A stretch of DNA of 64,000 nt. Origin: Gnetum montanum (taxonomy: Eukaryota; Streptophyta; Gnetopsida; Gnetales; Gnetaceae). A program made the position numbers and the translations under genes. Under the pieces are notes generated by a model, which worked only from the letters and a program-made list of their open reading frames with translations, was not told where the DNA came from and made no database searches. Position 1 is the stretch's first letter. Each line of letters starts with the position of its first letter. Positions 10,421 through 22,062 of the stretch are shown here, one piece after another. The stretch is from positions 110,438-174,437 of the forward strand of contig MNCI01022064.1 of NCBI GenBank assembly GCA_015680685.1. The letters are read 5' to 3'.

Positions 10421-11107
10421 TTATTGTTGAATGAGTTATATGCCAATATACATTTCATGATATACATTGCAAGATCAGGTATTAGAAAATTTCGTTATTG
10501 TAGTATTAAAATTTTGAATTATTAAAGCAATTCCTAACTTTTCTAGGACCCACTTAGTAGTATGAGAATTGGGCGATGGTCCATTTTTATACATTTACAT
10601 AGATATACATGTATGATCATATTTTATTAGAACATGATTAGAAGGATACCAATGATAGAACACATATTAATATAAATACATGTATATAATTATATGTGCC
10701 ATTTTTCCAAATTTCAAAGTACTAGAAACACATAGGTGTCAACCTATATTATTTTTATAAATTTAAGTGGATGATATTTTATTAATAAAATTAGTTAATT
10801 GAAATGTTTCATCCTTTAGCACCTCGTTAGCTATTAAAGTTTGCTTAAAACAAAAAAGCAAACCATGTGAACGTATCTCAGTTAAAATGCAATGTGGTTG
10901 TTGTAGATATTAGATCTCAGAGTTTTATGTACTTCACTTAGGTGATATGGTCTTGAAATTTATGTATACAGTGCTTGTGATTTGACCACTTCATAATGAT
11001 AGTGTACAAGTAGAAAAAAAGAAAAAGAAAAATTGCTTTTAACTAAGCAAATTCTAACCACTTTATTCCACCCATGTCAATCATTCCACACAAGGTTATG
11101 TACTTGT

Positions 11108-11560
11108 AATAACTACGATTGCATGTCATTGGTACAACAATGTGATTAATATGATCTATGCTTTCATGCATTTATTGATAAATAACTTTAACTTAGCTGC
11201 AATACTAGTGGTTCCACATGACTCATACAATTAATATCAAACAAGATTCCATACAAATAACTTAATGTATCTGTAATACTTGTGGTTGCACATGTGATTG
11301 GTATAACAATGTGGTTGCACTTGACCAGTATAACAATGTGTGATTAATATCAAATAGGATTCCACATGATTATTGACAAATAAACTTTACATGTGGTTGC
11401 ATATGTAATTGTTATAACAATATGTGATTAATATCAAACAAGTTTCCATGTGTTTGTTGACAAATAAAGATAACTCCAATACCTGTGGTTGCAACATGGT
11501 TGCATATTTGATTAGTATAATAATGTGAAATAGGTTTTCACAATTCTTGTCATTGCATGT
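11108..11560. repeat. Degenerate tandem repeat of about 90 bp
   Basis: Recurring phrases are gtggttgcacatgtgattgg, tataacaatgtg, attaatatcaaacaag, ttccacatg and attgacaaataa. They return in the same order roughly five times with partial units. Confidence 0.7.
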
Positions 11561-13427
11561 GATGCCCTCCAAGATACATAGTCCAATTAGATATTATAAC
11601 TCTTTTCCACTAGAATTGAGCCTAGAACTTAGAGCTTCTAAATCAAGCATCTTACCACTAGACTAAGCATCTTACCACAATGCTAACAACACATTGTTAG
11701 CTAAGAGCTAGGAATGGTTCTAAATTAACATCCTCACCCCATTCTATTAGGGAGTTGTAGGATGGATCGATATAATCATGATTTACTCTGTGCTTGAGGA
11801 AGTCCTAAGATTGGTCAAAACTATATCTTTTAAAATTAAAAATAGATGATGTTGGTTGCATGTGCAAGAGAGGCACAATAAATTTTGGACATTTTTCTGT
11901 AATGTTCTTAATCAAAAGTTTGCTCAACCTTCTCATGTTTTAGTTTAATGGAAATGGGATTTTAATGGTGAGGCAACTTCGAGGATACTAAGAACAATGG
12001 CTTGACTTTAATATTGATAACTTTAACCATGATAAGACCAATAATTGTAATTTCATAGATTGAAATAATGTTATATAAAATTAAATTAATGATGACATTG
12101 AATGAAAAGGATGTTAACATAGCAAGTCTTTGTAATGGTTTCTATGTTAGCCCATATGATCATTTTTCAATAAGGGAAAAAATGTTTTCAATGTTAAAGA
12201 AGTAAGTAGAATTGTAGTATCCACTGTATATAATAAGTAAAGTCGAAGACTCTTGTGTTTCTTTTTTAATTTTCATTGTTAATTTTCATGCCATTGCCAT
12301 GGCCATACACATGCTTAGAAATTAACACTCATATATTTCTATTTAGGGATTTTTACCGTAAAAAAAGTTTAAAAATTTTAAATACTTGTATTTTCAAACA
12401 AGTATATTTCAAACATGTCTATCATTTATAAGATGTAACAGAGTAAGATTAATTTTATTATTGTTGCTATTGTAATTTAATAATATATTTTGAAATTCAA
12501 TGTGTTATTCATTTAAACTATGCGATGCCAAAATTTGAGATAATTTTTCTTAATTTAAGATGTTTTCAACTTTATTCTTTTGTATAGTTAGGAATTCTTC
12601 GAATTTTCTTTTAATGTTACCACCTTAGCTTTATTTTCTTGGTTTTAAGATTAGTTTTAATATATTTGCTGTAGTTTAATCATATACTCTAGAAATATAA
12701 TGTATTATCACTCATTTAAACTAGACAATAAGAAAGAAAGATATTTTTTCTTCATTTAACATGTTTTCACTGTTACTATATCAACCTCTACATTATCTTC
12801 TCATTATTATTTTTTATTTTAATATATTTCACTTAATTTTAAAAACTGTTTTTAAAAACACCTCTCTAGAGAATTTCCTTTAGCAAGCACCCGGGCCTTC
12901 AATTTTCAACCCTGGCCATACACATGAATTTGATATCCGATTTGGTGGAGAAAGTCTGATGTGATGGGCCGGGAAAAAAAAAAGATTATCCCCAATAAAT
13001 TTGCATACACGACGGCCACGGCGATGAAGCGGACAATAGTGAACGGATTATAAATTCATTATATTTATCGCACCAAAGTCTGATCTCCGTGAACAGTATC
13101 TGTCACGGTGTGCCTGTAAATTTCACACTCCCTTTTAAAGGGATTATGACTTGTCGCAATCGAATTTTACGTGGCGAGAATTTAGCACTATTTTATCCAC
13201 GATAAGGACCTGTCACAATCAATTTTTTCTCCAAGTAAATGGACTCGTAAGAACCGGACTTTAAGTTGAATGTGATACCTGAGAATTAAATTTAATTGTC
13301 AAGGAGCATCTTAACTCCTCTGCCAAAGATGAAGAATAAAATGATGCAGCGGAACTATCACAAATGCCGTGGGGGATGAAGCAGTAGTAGAGTGCATTTG
13401 TCAAAGTGTTTCGGACATAGAACAGAG

Positions 13428-13443
13428 AAAACGTTAACGTTTT
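13428..13443. repeat. 16-bp perfect palindrome
   Basis: AAAACGTTAACGTTTT reads the same on both strands. No function is claimed. Confidence 0.6.
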
Positions 13444-13626
13444 AATTCCTTTCGTCCAAGTCTTTAGGACCGGTTTTGTCCCTGTCCGAACTTTAACAGT
13501 CGAAATTTAGGCAAGGCTAAATTGCTTTTGTCAAAGTCTTTAACTGCCACGACGTGCACATAGAGATAACTGCCAGGAAAGTTTAGGACCGTGTTTTTCC
13601 AGACTTTAACAATCGAACTTTAAACA

Positions 13627-14230
13627 TTTACACATCTATTTCATTTTCCTTATATTTACCTTATCATTTTTTTACCTTTAGCACAAAATTGTAAATATTA
13701 GGTAGATTGCCGGATGACCATGCAAGAAAAATGGGTTTAAGATTGCTCACAAGTTGGGATTTTTGTTTTACTATAAATATATGTGTGAGGTAATTTTTAT
13801 ATTAACATATATATATATATATGTTTATGAATTGGCCACAAGAATTTTCTAAGTTTTGATTCTCTCTTTAAAGTTTAATTGTTGAACAAGGTAACAAGTT
13901 TAATGAAAACCAAATTACTCTTGCATCTTCTCTTCCTCTACCCCTTTTACATTTTCCTTACACCCTATAAATCTAATTTACTATTATTTATGCTAAAGAT
14001 TGATGTTTAGGGAAAGGACCATGCCACATAAAGCTTATGATTTTTTTCTTAAATTTTACTACATATTCTGCAATATACTTAATGATAACATATTAGGACA
14101 CAACAAGTTGAAAACATGTATTTACCCTTCACGTTTGAAGCAACATCATGTTATGAACATGAAGCCTTGAATCATTTCTTTGAGAACAGAAGTGAGTTAA
14201 TTAACATTTTTTAGATCTTCACAAAGGCTT
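13627..14230. repeat. Tandem segmental duplication, copy 1
   Basis: It shares with 14262-14841, in the same order, the blocks tttctaagttttgattctc, aatgaaaaccaaattac, gatatttagggaaagga-type, gaagcaacatcatgttatg and ttgagaacagaagtga. Copies differ by substitutions and small indels, so the duplication is old. No gene is seen in either copy. Confidence 0.8.
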
Positions 14231-14261
14231 AATTTAGTTGCATTTTATGATAACTATCCTT

Positions 14262-14841
14262 AACACCTACACAACTATTTCATATTTCCTCACATTTACT
14301 TTAATTTTGTCCTACAATGCAAGCAAAATGGTTTTGAGATTGCCAACGAGGTGGGCTTCTTGTTGTGTTGTAAATATAAGCATGATGCATATTTTCATTG
14401 TAATGAATATATATATGGAAAGGATTTTCTAAGTTTTAATTCTCTTTTTAAAGCCCAATTGTTGGACAACGTAACAAGTTTGATGAAAACCAAATTACTT
14501 TTGCATTTGCTCTTCCTCAACCCTTTTTCATTTTTCTTGCACCCTCTTGATCCAATTTGTTGTTTTGATGTTTGTTCAAAGTATTTATATACTATTATTA
14601 ATACACAATATTGATATTTAGGGAAAGAAGCATTCCATGAAAAGCTCATGATTTTTTTCTCAAATTTTGTTACATATTTTGTAATATATTTTAAGACAAC
14701 ATATTAGGAAAAAATAGATTGAAAATATAGATTTTCCCTTCATGTGTGAAGCAACATCATGTTATGAACATTAAACCTTGAATTATTTCTTTGAGAACAA
14801 AAGTGATTTCATTATTATTATTTAGATCTCTAGAAAGGTTC
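14262..14841. repeat. Tandem segmental duplication, copy 2
   Basis: The second copy of the unit at 13627-14230. It ends about 28 bp before the Ath-3 insertion site. Confidence 0.8.
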
Positions 14842-14864
14842 AATTCTCAAGATAATGCTTAAGG

Positions 14865-14869
14865 AACAT
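14865..14869. repeat. Ath-3 target-site duplication, left copy (AACAT)
   Basis: AACAT precedes the plus-strand LTR start TGATAAAATG and recurs at 62080-62084 after the 3' LTR. This supports one 47-kb interval as a single insertion later filled by others. Confidence 0.8.
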
Positions 14870-15001
14870 TGATAAAATGAATTTTTATCAACTATGGAGC
14901 TATGATATTACATGCTTGATATCAGTGCACAAGCTACGATGTTGGATATCCAATATTGCAGACATGTACCTATTTATAAATACGACACTTAGGTGCATGG
15001 T
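14870..15001 (+). repeat. Ath-3 5' LTR, first part
   Basis: It starts TGATAAAATGAA and matches the start of the 3' LTR at 61197, including the run of gatatc/caatatt motifs and the phrase ending gatgcatggt. It is cut at 15001 by Ath-4 and continues at 36654. Confidence 0.8.
14997..15001. repeat. Ath-4 target-site duplication, left copy (ATGGT)
   Basis: ATGGT recurs exactly at 36654-36658. It lies inside the Ath-3 5' LTR, where the intact 3' LTR reads gcatggtcta. Confidence 0.9.
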
Positions 15002-15843
15002 TGATGAGTAGCGAGGTACCCCTACGCTCAACCATACGAATATGAGTGTGTACGAGCCATCCGGTCAAACTCTATGAACAGACTAGTTGTGGCACCTAGA
15101 TAGTTATACATTGATCACAGTTCACTGTCTTCCCACCTGGACTAGTATTTGCTTTGTCACATATGGCTTAGTCTAGAGTGAAGTGTATGATGTGATTTCT
15201 AACACTATGCTACTCTTAAAGATAATGAGAAATAATTTGGATTAAGCTAACAAGCAATATGAAATAAGATCTAAGCTATCCTGTGTGATGAGCATTCATC
15301 CTTAATCATCGATGCGCATCTTGGATTTCGTGTACTATTTCTGGGATTACCAAGTGCACATCACTCAAAGAACTACTTGATACGCTACTAGGTTATCACG
15401 TAGTGACACTTAAATGTTCATGATTAATACGTACTCATTCTACATTAACAACAGGAATAGTAAATGACAATAAAGAAATATTAACTAAGAAAAAAATAAA
15501 TAATAATTAACAATTAAACAATTTAAAACTAAGTGAATGCTACAATGATGAAGTAATCTCGATCTTTATTGCCGATTGTATGCATGTATGTCACACTCAA
15601 ACAAGGTTCTATACAGTTACAAGCATCACACTGCTGCCATGCACTTGGGAAAAGAAACTAAAAACTAACTAAGAGTTGACAAAAAGAATTAACCCTAAAG
15701 ACTTACCAAAGACACCCCTCCTGTGCTCCGGAGTGCTATATTTATATGCTAACACAGGAATCACGATATTGTGTATATGATATCGTTACCCAGGTTGCGA
15801 TATCGTGTACCCAATATCGGGCCTGGCAAACTATGATTCATCA
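15002..15843 (-). repeat. Ath-4 3' LTR (842 bp)
   Basis: It starts TGATGAGTAGCG and ends ...GATTCATCA before the polypurine tract. It is closely similar to 35801-36653. U3 contains repeated gatatcgtgtacccaatat motifs and a TATAAATATAG-type core promoter. Confidence 0.9.
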
Positions 15844-15858
15844 TACCCCCACGATTAA
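15844..15858 (-). promoter_or_regulatory. Ath-4 polypurine tract
   Basis: Element strand TTAATCGTGGGGGTA directly beside the 3' LTR. Confidence 0.6.
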
Positions 15859-16029
15859 ATAAAAACTTGTCCTTGAGTCAAAAAAAATAAGAAATGAGTT
15901 CATTTGATTACATAGTGGATAGGTATGGGATTATGGACTAGCTATGGATTATTTCATGTCGCAGTGTGAGATTAGACAAAAAAAATTGGGACACCAACAC
16001 AAAACACAAAATACAAAATTGTTTGGAAC

Positions 16030-17686
16030 TTATGTGGTTCCTGGTGGTGGTGGCTCCTCCATGGGCTTCTTTCCCTTATCTTATGCTCCAGGTTTTGGAA
16101 ATGGATACCTTTGAAGGAGCGCCTGAAGCTTTTCTTCCTTTGTTCAGGGATCACATGCTGTCCATGCTGATGTTCCAATATTTGATAGAGTCGGCACCTC
16201 CCATGGACATGGTAGTTGCGGAAACATCTGATTGGCTTTGGTGTACTAGTCTGCAAACAACCGTCATTCCTCATTGTAGGATTTGGCTTTATCTTTAAAT
16301 TCTTGATAATCTATGAGCCATTAAGCCAAATCTGTTGCAACATCATTTTGACCTTGGTAGCTAGCTTTTACCGCCTCTAACTCAGAATTTGCTACCTCCA
16401 ATTTCTACAGTGTCTTTTTGTGTTTAGTAACCTTTGCTTCATATTTGGCGTAGGTGGCAGCTACCTACGTTTTCAACTTGGTTCTCGGGCATCCTACTAT
16501 TAACATGGCCAAGTTGGCATACCACAGGTTTGCCAACTCCATGTATTTAGTGAGATCTTGGAATTGTAAGTCTTGACTCCTTAATTCCACTTGGTAGATG
16601 AAGGTGTAAGTGTCCAATATGGCCCGCTAGTCAGTGTTTTGAGCACTAAAAGAGTTGATGTGGGTCTTAGCCATATGGATCTCTTTTTCAATGATTTTCT
16701 TATACATCTCCCTTGGTCCCGGAAATGCTCCTTTAAATTTTTTATGTCACTTAGCTTCATTTTGCCACGTGCTTATTTCAATGGTCGTTTTTTGACAAAT
16801 GGCACATACCTCCTCCATTGAGAGGGTCCTATTCTCTCTGGCTAAGTGATTCATGTCTTGGTTGACCCTTATTAGTTGTTATCATATTTGCTAAAAATTT
16901 TTCTTAAGAACATTCTTTTGTTTTTCAATTGTTGTCAACCGAATATTCTTAGCAATAAGGAGTTTATTTTCTTCTTGTAAATATTTGAGTGCTTTTGCAT
17001 GTGCATATGTTTGGGCTTGTGCTTTCAAAGCATCCTAATCTGCCTTCTCCCTTCCATTACTACCCTTTTATCCTCCTCTAATAATTTATTTAGTTGCTTT
17101 GTCCTAAATAATTCTAGCTGGCTGGCTAGAATAAGGCATTTTGAACTTTTCTGGGGATGTCATTAGTGTACCCCAGAATTGCAACATGCCGGCACAACTT
17201 CCTGATTAGATAGGGGAAGGGCAATGTAAACTTTCCTGTCTTGCGTTCTTTGAACTGCCTCAATATTTCTGTTAGATATAAATGGGGCAAATTGGCATCA
17301 ACCTTGCCCAACAAGATTGTGCTTCCTCTGGCCACATAGGTGGAGATCCTATTTAGTCCCTTCATTGGGAAGATGTGATAGGTGCCAATTTTAAAATAGA
17401 TTCTCTCTTCAAGGTTGATTTCTCCATATGTTTTATCCTCTTTGTCATATACCCTCTTTAGCTATACTTTTCATGCATCAGCATTGGAGCAGGTGGACAG
17501 ATGAGCAACTTTGGGTCCTCTATTTAGAAGATTCAGAACTTCTGCAATGGCCTTTGTTAAGAAATATTAGTGGTGGGGCCTTCCTCTTTATTATGCTAAA
17601 ATTGATAAGTTTCTTGCAAATACCATTCTTCACTTCCTGAGAGGATAGGCCATAGTGGAGATCCTTTAAGTTGATCTTTGATCGGC
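16030..17686 (-). pseudogene. Ath-4 accessory ORF, C-terminal part
   Basis: This is the continuation of the ORF that starts at 31227, split by Ath-5 at 17686. In element order it shows the plant-transposon-protein-like domain (ILLGKVDANLPHLYL, then LPFPYLIRKLC in 17365-17126), the VMQHQ-type module region, a long coiled coil (about 17080-16370) with MELANLWYANLAML near 16545, and a Pro-rich end PMEEPPPPGTT before TAA at 16030-16032. That ending is shared with Ath-3 and Ath-7. Many stops and shifts make it dead. The protein's role is unknown; its position matches the env-like or extra ORF of Athila elements, but I see no membrane segments. Confidence 0.75.
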
Positions 17687-18587
17687 TGATGAGCGGCTAG
17701 GTACCCCTGCGCCCAACCATGCGAATCACGGATGTTCACACGCGACTCGGTCAAATTCTATAGACTATAAGCACTTAACATACATCAGAGCTTTAACCAA
17801 CAAAATCCTTTGTTAGAATGGTCGTTGTCTTCTCAACCTCACTTGTGAGTATGTAGTGGCAATGGTTAAGTGAGATTGAGGCAACTGATTTTTATAGCTT
17901 TTACTTTATCTTTTGGCATCTAATTAAGGTAAGGAAAGCAAAGAATGAAATATTATCTAACCTATAATTATCCTAATTTGTATCTTAACTATTCCTAGCA
18001 TAAGTATCCGATCCCATCTTCTGGGCACGTCCTGAGTGTTTCCTAACCACTACTAGGTTACCAGACGTTAGGCATCACTGGGTTACCAAGTGTTGGATTT
18101 ACATTCGAGATGGTCGTACTTATGGTTTCTATGAAATGTAAATGAGTGATAGTGATTAAACTAGTAAGAAGAGAAACTTAAGTAATTATCAAAGCATAGA
18201 ACATTAAACTATTAAATGCAATAAATGACTAAGTCCAAATGCTACAAGGAATGCTTGAAAGCTTGTCTTTATTGCCGTTCATGCCAATGGGCTTAGATAC
18301 ATTAGCGCTTGAATAAAGGGCTAGACACCTTCTTACACCTACTACAAGCACTTGGAAAATATTCTATCTCCTACAGGAACAAACTCCAAGAGCTTTGCTA
18401 CAACTGAAAAAAAGGTACCTCAATGAGGTGGCAGGCCCTCTTATTTATAGGCCGAAATAGGTGCTACGTAAACAGGGCCACATCGACGCATGGAAGGATG
18501 TGTCGATGGAGCCGCGTCGACGTGGTCGTGTATACAGGGTCCCATATACGCAGCCTAGTAAACACGGTGACTAACAACACTTCATTA
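17687..18587 (-). repeat. Ath-5 3' LTR (901 bp)
   Basis: It starts TGATGAGCGG and ends ...CACTTCATTA (terminal CA decayed to TA) beside the polypurine tract. It matches 30002-30917 throughout. U3 has tcgatg/ggcc/cgtatac motifs, and the core promoter is TATAAATAAGAGG. Confidence 0.9.
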
Positions 18588-18602
18588 TACCCCTCTGACT
18601 AA
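18588..18602 (-). promoter_or_regulatory. Ath-5 polypurine tract
   Basis: Element strand TTAGTCAGAGGGGTA next to the 3' LTR. Confidence 0.6.
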
Positions 18603-18825
18603 GTAAAAACTCATCCTCAAGTTCCTCTTACAATTTGGAAGGTATGGACTTTTATTTACAACACACATAACTTGACACACACATGACAAAACATCAATTT
18701 TACCAAGTGCCCAAGTTATAGAGAAGGACAAGTTACAAAAATGGTGGTGTTTAGAGACAAAATTGAACACCTTGCTAGTCTTGGAGTCTCTACCGTGAAG
18801 AAGGATGAAAAATTATTGGAGAAGA

Positions 18826-21645
18826 TCACACCGTCCTTGGGGGCAGTGGTTCCAATAGACCTTCACCAACTTCTGGCCCATGCGGCGATGCTCGCATGGA
18901 CGATGGTTGCCCCACAATAGCTACGACTTCTGGAGGCAATCGAAAAGCCTCCAGGAAAGCCCTCATCTTTTCCTCCATACTTCTGGGATCGTTCACTATC
19001 CAGGTAGATTCACCAATGTGTGCTGGAACTGGAACCTCCCAAGGGCATGGCAACATCGAGAAGAGTTCTTTCAGGTTGAAAAACTAGGCTGCAAGCTACT
19101 TTCATTTGATGTCGAACGCTCGGATTAATGCTTGCAGTTGCTGGTAGTCATTCATCAGATGGCCAAAGTTCTCCGCGACTGCATGTTTTTCTTTCAAAAC
19201 TCATGTGGAGGACCTCGAGTTTCACGTTTGCTGTTTTCAATTTTTGCTTCATCACTTTGTGCGCTTGGAACTTGCCCTCGTATAAAAAATATGAGGCAGC
19301 CTGTTGTTTCTCCAATTTGGACCACGGTCTCCCGGCTGTGAGCATGGCTAGGTTTGCATAGTGAAGGTTGGAGAGCTCCATATACTCTGTCATTTTTTCA
19401 ATCTGTAGCTCCTTGAGGTGGATTTCAGCCTGATTGTAGGCATTCAATCCATCAAAGATAGGTTGCGATACTTCACCTCCTTCTTGGAGCTACTGGAGTG
19501 CTTGGTTCAGCTTAGCCTTTGCGACTTGAATCTGCTTCTCATTTACTTCCTTTTGCAGTCCCACTTGGTCCCTATAATGATTCTTGATTTTTTTAAACTT
19601 CAAGGCCTCGTTCTTCCAAGCGGTAATTTCGATGGTAGGTCTTTGTCGCAAATCCTGAGCCTCCTCCATGGATAGATTTCGGTTCTTAGCTATCAAACTT
19701 CTCACGTCAGCGTTCACCTTGGCTAGCTCTTCTTGTTGTTGGTGGATAAAATTTTTCATGTGCTCATTTTTCGTACCAAGATTATGCAAGCGATGAACCT
19801 CCATGGTCAACCTAACATTCTCCTGGCGAACCTCCATCAAGTCCTTATTTAAATTATATGCTTGAACATTTGCCAAGGACTTATCAAAGATCATCGACTC
19901 TCGCTCATTCTTAACTATCTTAAGTTTGAGTTGAAGTTGTTGAAAAGCTTCATCTTTGGTGATTTCACGGTTGAGAAGAGCTAGATTGGCAAGTTGGGTT
20001 CTTAATTGGGCCACTTTTGTTGCCAAGCGTTGATAGGTGGCTTGAGCAGTTTCAAGTTGCCCTTCCAAAATGAGGCTCTTCCCCTTGCCGAGAGTAGCTC
20101 TGACTGAGTTGTAGTGATGTTGTCCGGAAGGTCAAAGACATCCGGAAGCAGTTGCCTGGTTCCGACGAGTCAGTCCAATAATTCCTCATGTTACGCTGCA
20201 TCGATCTTGCTACTTGAGGTTCCAACAGATGCTTGTACATCTTGAAGTCCATGAACATCTGGTACAGGTGCCGTCGATGCATTGAGAGCTATAGCAATTG
20301 TATCAGCAACCACTTCGACCGCAATCTCCTATCCTTGGTGTTGCATCACTAAGACTATTGCCCCTTCACCATCTTCCAAGCATACTGAGAAGGTAGTAGT
20401 AGTATTTCTAGAGATTTCAGGAAATAGCTGTTGGGTTGATATTGTTACCTCTTGAACACTAGGATCTATCCTTGCTAGTACTTACATTCAGGCAGCGGAG
20501 AACATTAGCTCTGCTCTTTCTAGCAAGTTGACTGATCAAGCCACTTGCTCCAGGTGGCTCATTGGAAGGTGATAGACTGAAGGATCTTCCCCTCCACTAG
20601 TCCTTCCAGATTACTCTTACTGGCTTAAGAGCAATTGTCAGATCTCACGGATGTATTCTACAATGATTTGCTAACCCGACCTTGTTGTTTGTGTAGCTGG
20701 TGAAGGTGGTTGTTGTTCCTCCTCTGTCTATGTCATGGCTAGAGTTCTATCCTTAATTATTTCATACCATGAGGTAATCAGGGCATGTCGGATTGTATCA
20801 TTGGCGTACTGTGCTATCCCTACCCGTTTGCATAACTTTCTAATTAGGCAGGGAAAGGGGAGAGCTCGTCTTCCACGTTCACTTTTGGCGAATCTTTTTT
20901 CAATTTCCAAAAATAGTAACTATGCACAAGCAGAGAAGGCCATGATTTTGCTGCGTGTTACTATTGGATTCAGGTGGTAAGATGTAATCTTTGAATATAT
21001 CCTCTCTACTGTGGTTAGAGAGCCAAACTCATTGCGGTCTACCCCATAGCACCGCCTGATCCACTACCTTGTTACCTCAGGGTCTGCTTATTTTGGGATC
21101 TTCATCACATTTGCTCCAGTCTTGGGTAACCCTAGAGCTTGTGCTATTGCCTCTGAAGAGTAAGAGACATATATTTCTTTGATTCTTACTCTAGACCTTA
21201 GTTTCCAATTCATCTAGAAGAGATAGGTCTCTTCTAAGTACCATTCACCACTGGTTGTGATGATTGGCCACATCGGAGAGTTTTGCAGTTGAAGCCTCAC
21301 ATCTTCTAGTGCGTTCTCAAGGAATGGTCCAAATTTTAGCTCTTGGAGGACCATTTGTTGCACTTCGCATAACTTGATAGCATCAAGAGAGGCTTGGGTC
21401 AGGGTGACCTCAAGCCATGGTGCTATCCCCGGAGTCTCATCCCCTTGTGATTGCTCACTAGGAATCTCCTCTTCGGGAATCTGATGGATAGATTCTACAT
21501 TAGGTCCTTCGTAGAGGGGGCTAGTTTCATGAGAGCCCTCTGCATGCTCTAGTTGTCGCATGCCTCTTCCCCTTCCCATTCGTGGGCACTTGTCACTCGG
21601 TTGTGATGGTCCTTCGCCCCTTGGATGCCTCGGCTTGGGTGCCAT
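18826..21645 (-). pseudogene. Ath-5 accessory ORF (aORF): multi-domain coiled-coil protein, near complete
   Basis: About 940 codons between pol and the 3' LTR. Start: an ATG two codons upstream (21651) is also open, but all copies align at the MAPK-type start at 21645, directly after an intron-like AG. Order (approximate residues): basic Gly/Arg/Pro/Ser-rich N-terminus (1-60); a segment with PWLEVTLTQASLDAI and GEWYLEETY (75-145); a domain with LPFPCLIRKLC at 261-271, resembling the putative plant transposon protein family (PF20167-like, to be confirmed); Gln/Pro-rich linker; module with VMQHQ (about 430); long coiled coil open over 192 codons (20068-19490), continuing at 19447-19148; conserved block PCPWEVPVPAHIGES with SMEEKMRAFLEAF (865-900); Pro-rich end. 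No membrane segment or signal peptide is seen. A few stops and shifts break it. Its function is unknown. Confidence 0.8.
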
Positions 21646-21922
21646 CTGCAATCAAACATAACTATCCATTAGACTGTGCATAAGTAGCTCAAGATGATCC
21701 ATATACACCTTCTCAATTCAACTAAGCTATGTTGTTGGCATAGGCATTCTATTAAGTCTCTTGGAGTGTTAATTCATGGGTTAGAGCCAAACACAACAAG
21801 GAATGAGTTGAAGTTTAAATGGTTGTTTTTGTTTCTTCCCTTAGAGGTGCGAGGTCTTAATTAACTAACTGATTAATTAATTAATTACACATAGGCTTCA
21901 CCCCCCATGACTGAGAGCATAC
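21646..21922 (-). other. Ath-5 putative 5'-leader intron of the accessory ORF (277 nt)
   Basis: On the element strand the donor CCAGAG|GTATGCTCTC (21922) and acceptor GATTGCAG|ATG (21646) bound a T-rich segment with TCTAAT as a possible branch site about 25 nt upstream of the acceptor. The acceptor touches the start codon. The same arrangement appears in Ath-2, -4 and -6, and the acceptor also in Ath-3 and Ath-7. A polypurine-like CAGTCATGGGGGG lies 10 nt inside the donor. Confidence 0.55.
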
Positions 21923-22062
21923 CTCTGGTTGCTTAAAAGGGCAAGGATCAGTTGATGCAGATGCGCGATGGAATGTAGGTGCTTGGGAAGATGTTGGGCA
22001 GAAAAAATAACAAAATCTCCCCCGAATTTGGTTGTAAAATGATGAAATTTCAAAGTGCAGTG

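Larger units (their letters stand above)
10421..14864. other. AT-rich sequence without recognised genes
   Basis: This is the longest stretch outside retroelements. I see no convincing coding region: all ORFs are under 90 codons and low in complexity. It holds degenerate tandem repeats (11108-11560), AT-rich sequence (11560-12900), a less AT-rich segment (12900-13625) with a short direct repeat and a 16-bp palindrome, a (TA)n run at 13807-13822, and two tandem copies of an approximately 600-bp unit (13627-14841). It is the target sequence into which Ath-3 inserted. It may be host intergenic DNA or an old unrecognised transposon. Confidence 0.6.

Noticed and set aside
11108-11560. CRISPR-like array
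   Set aside because: Units are degenerate, have no constant spacer length, and the context is a plant genome.
10421-14864. tRNA, rRNA or telomeric repeats in the non-TE interval
   Set aside because: No cloverleaf-like segment with GGTTCGAATCC-type arm, no conserved rRNA core and no TTTAGGG arrays were seen by eye.
15966-16298. Plus-strand ORF of 110 codons
   Set aside because: It overlaps the C-terminal end of the Ath-4 accessory ORF on the other strand and ignores the conserved MEEP...GTT stop. It is a shadow.
17682-17686. Clean TSD for Ath-5
   Set aside because: tcggc and ctggc agree at only 3 of 5 positions; the nest is instead supported by continuity of the Ath-4 accessory ORF.
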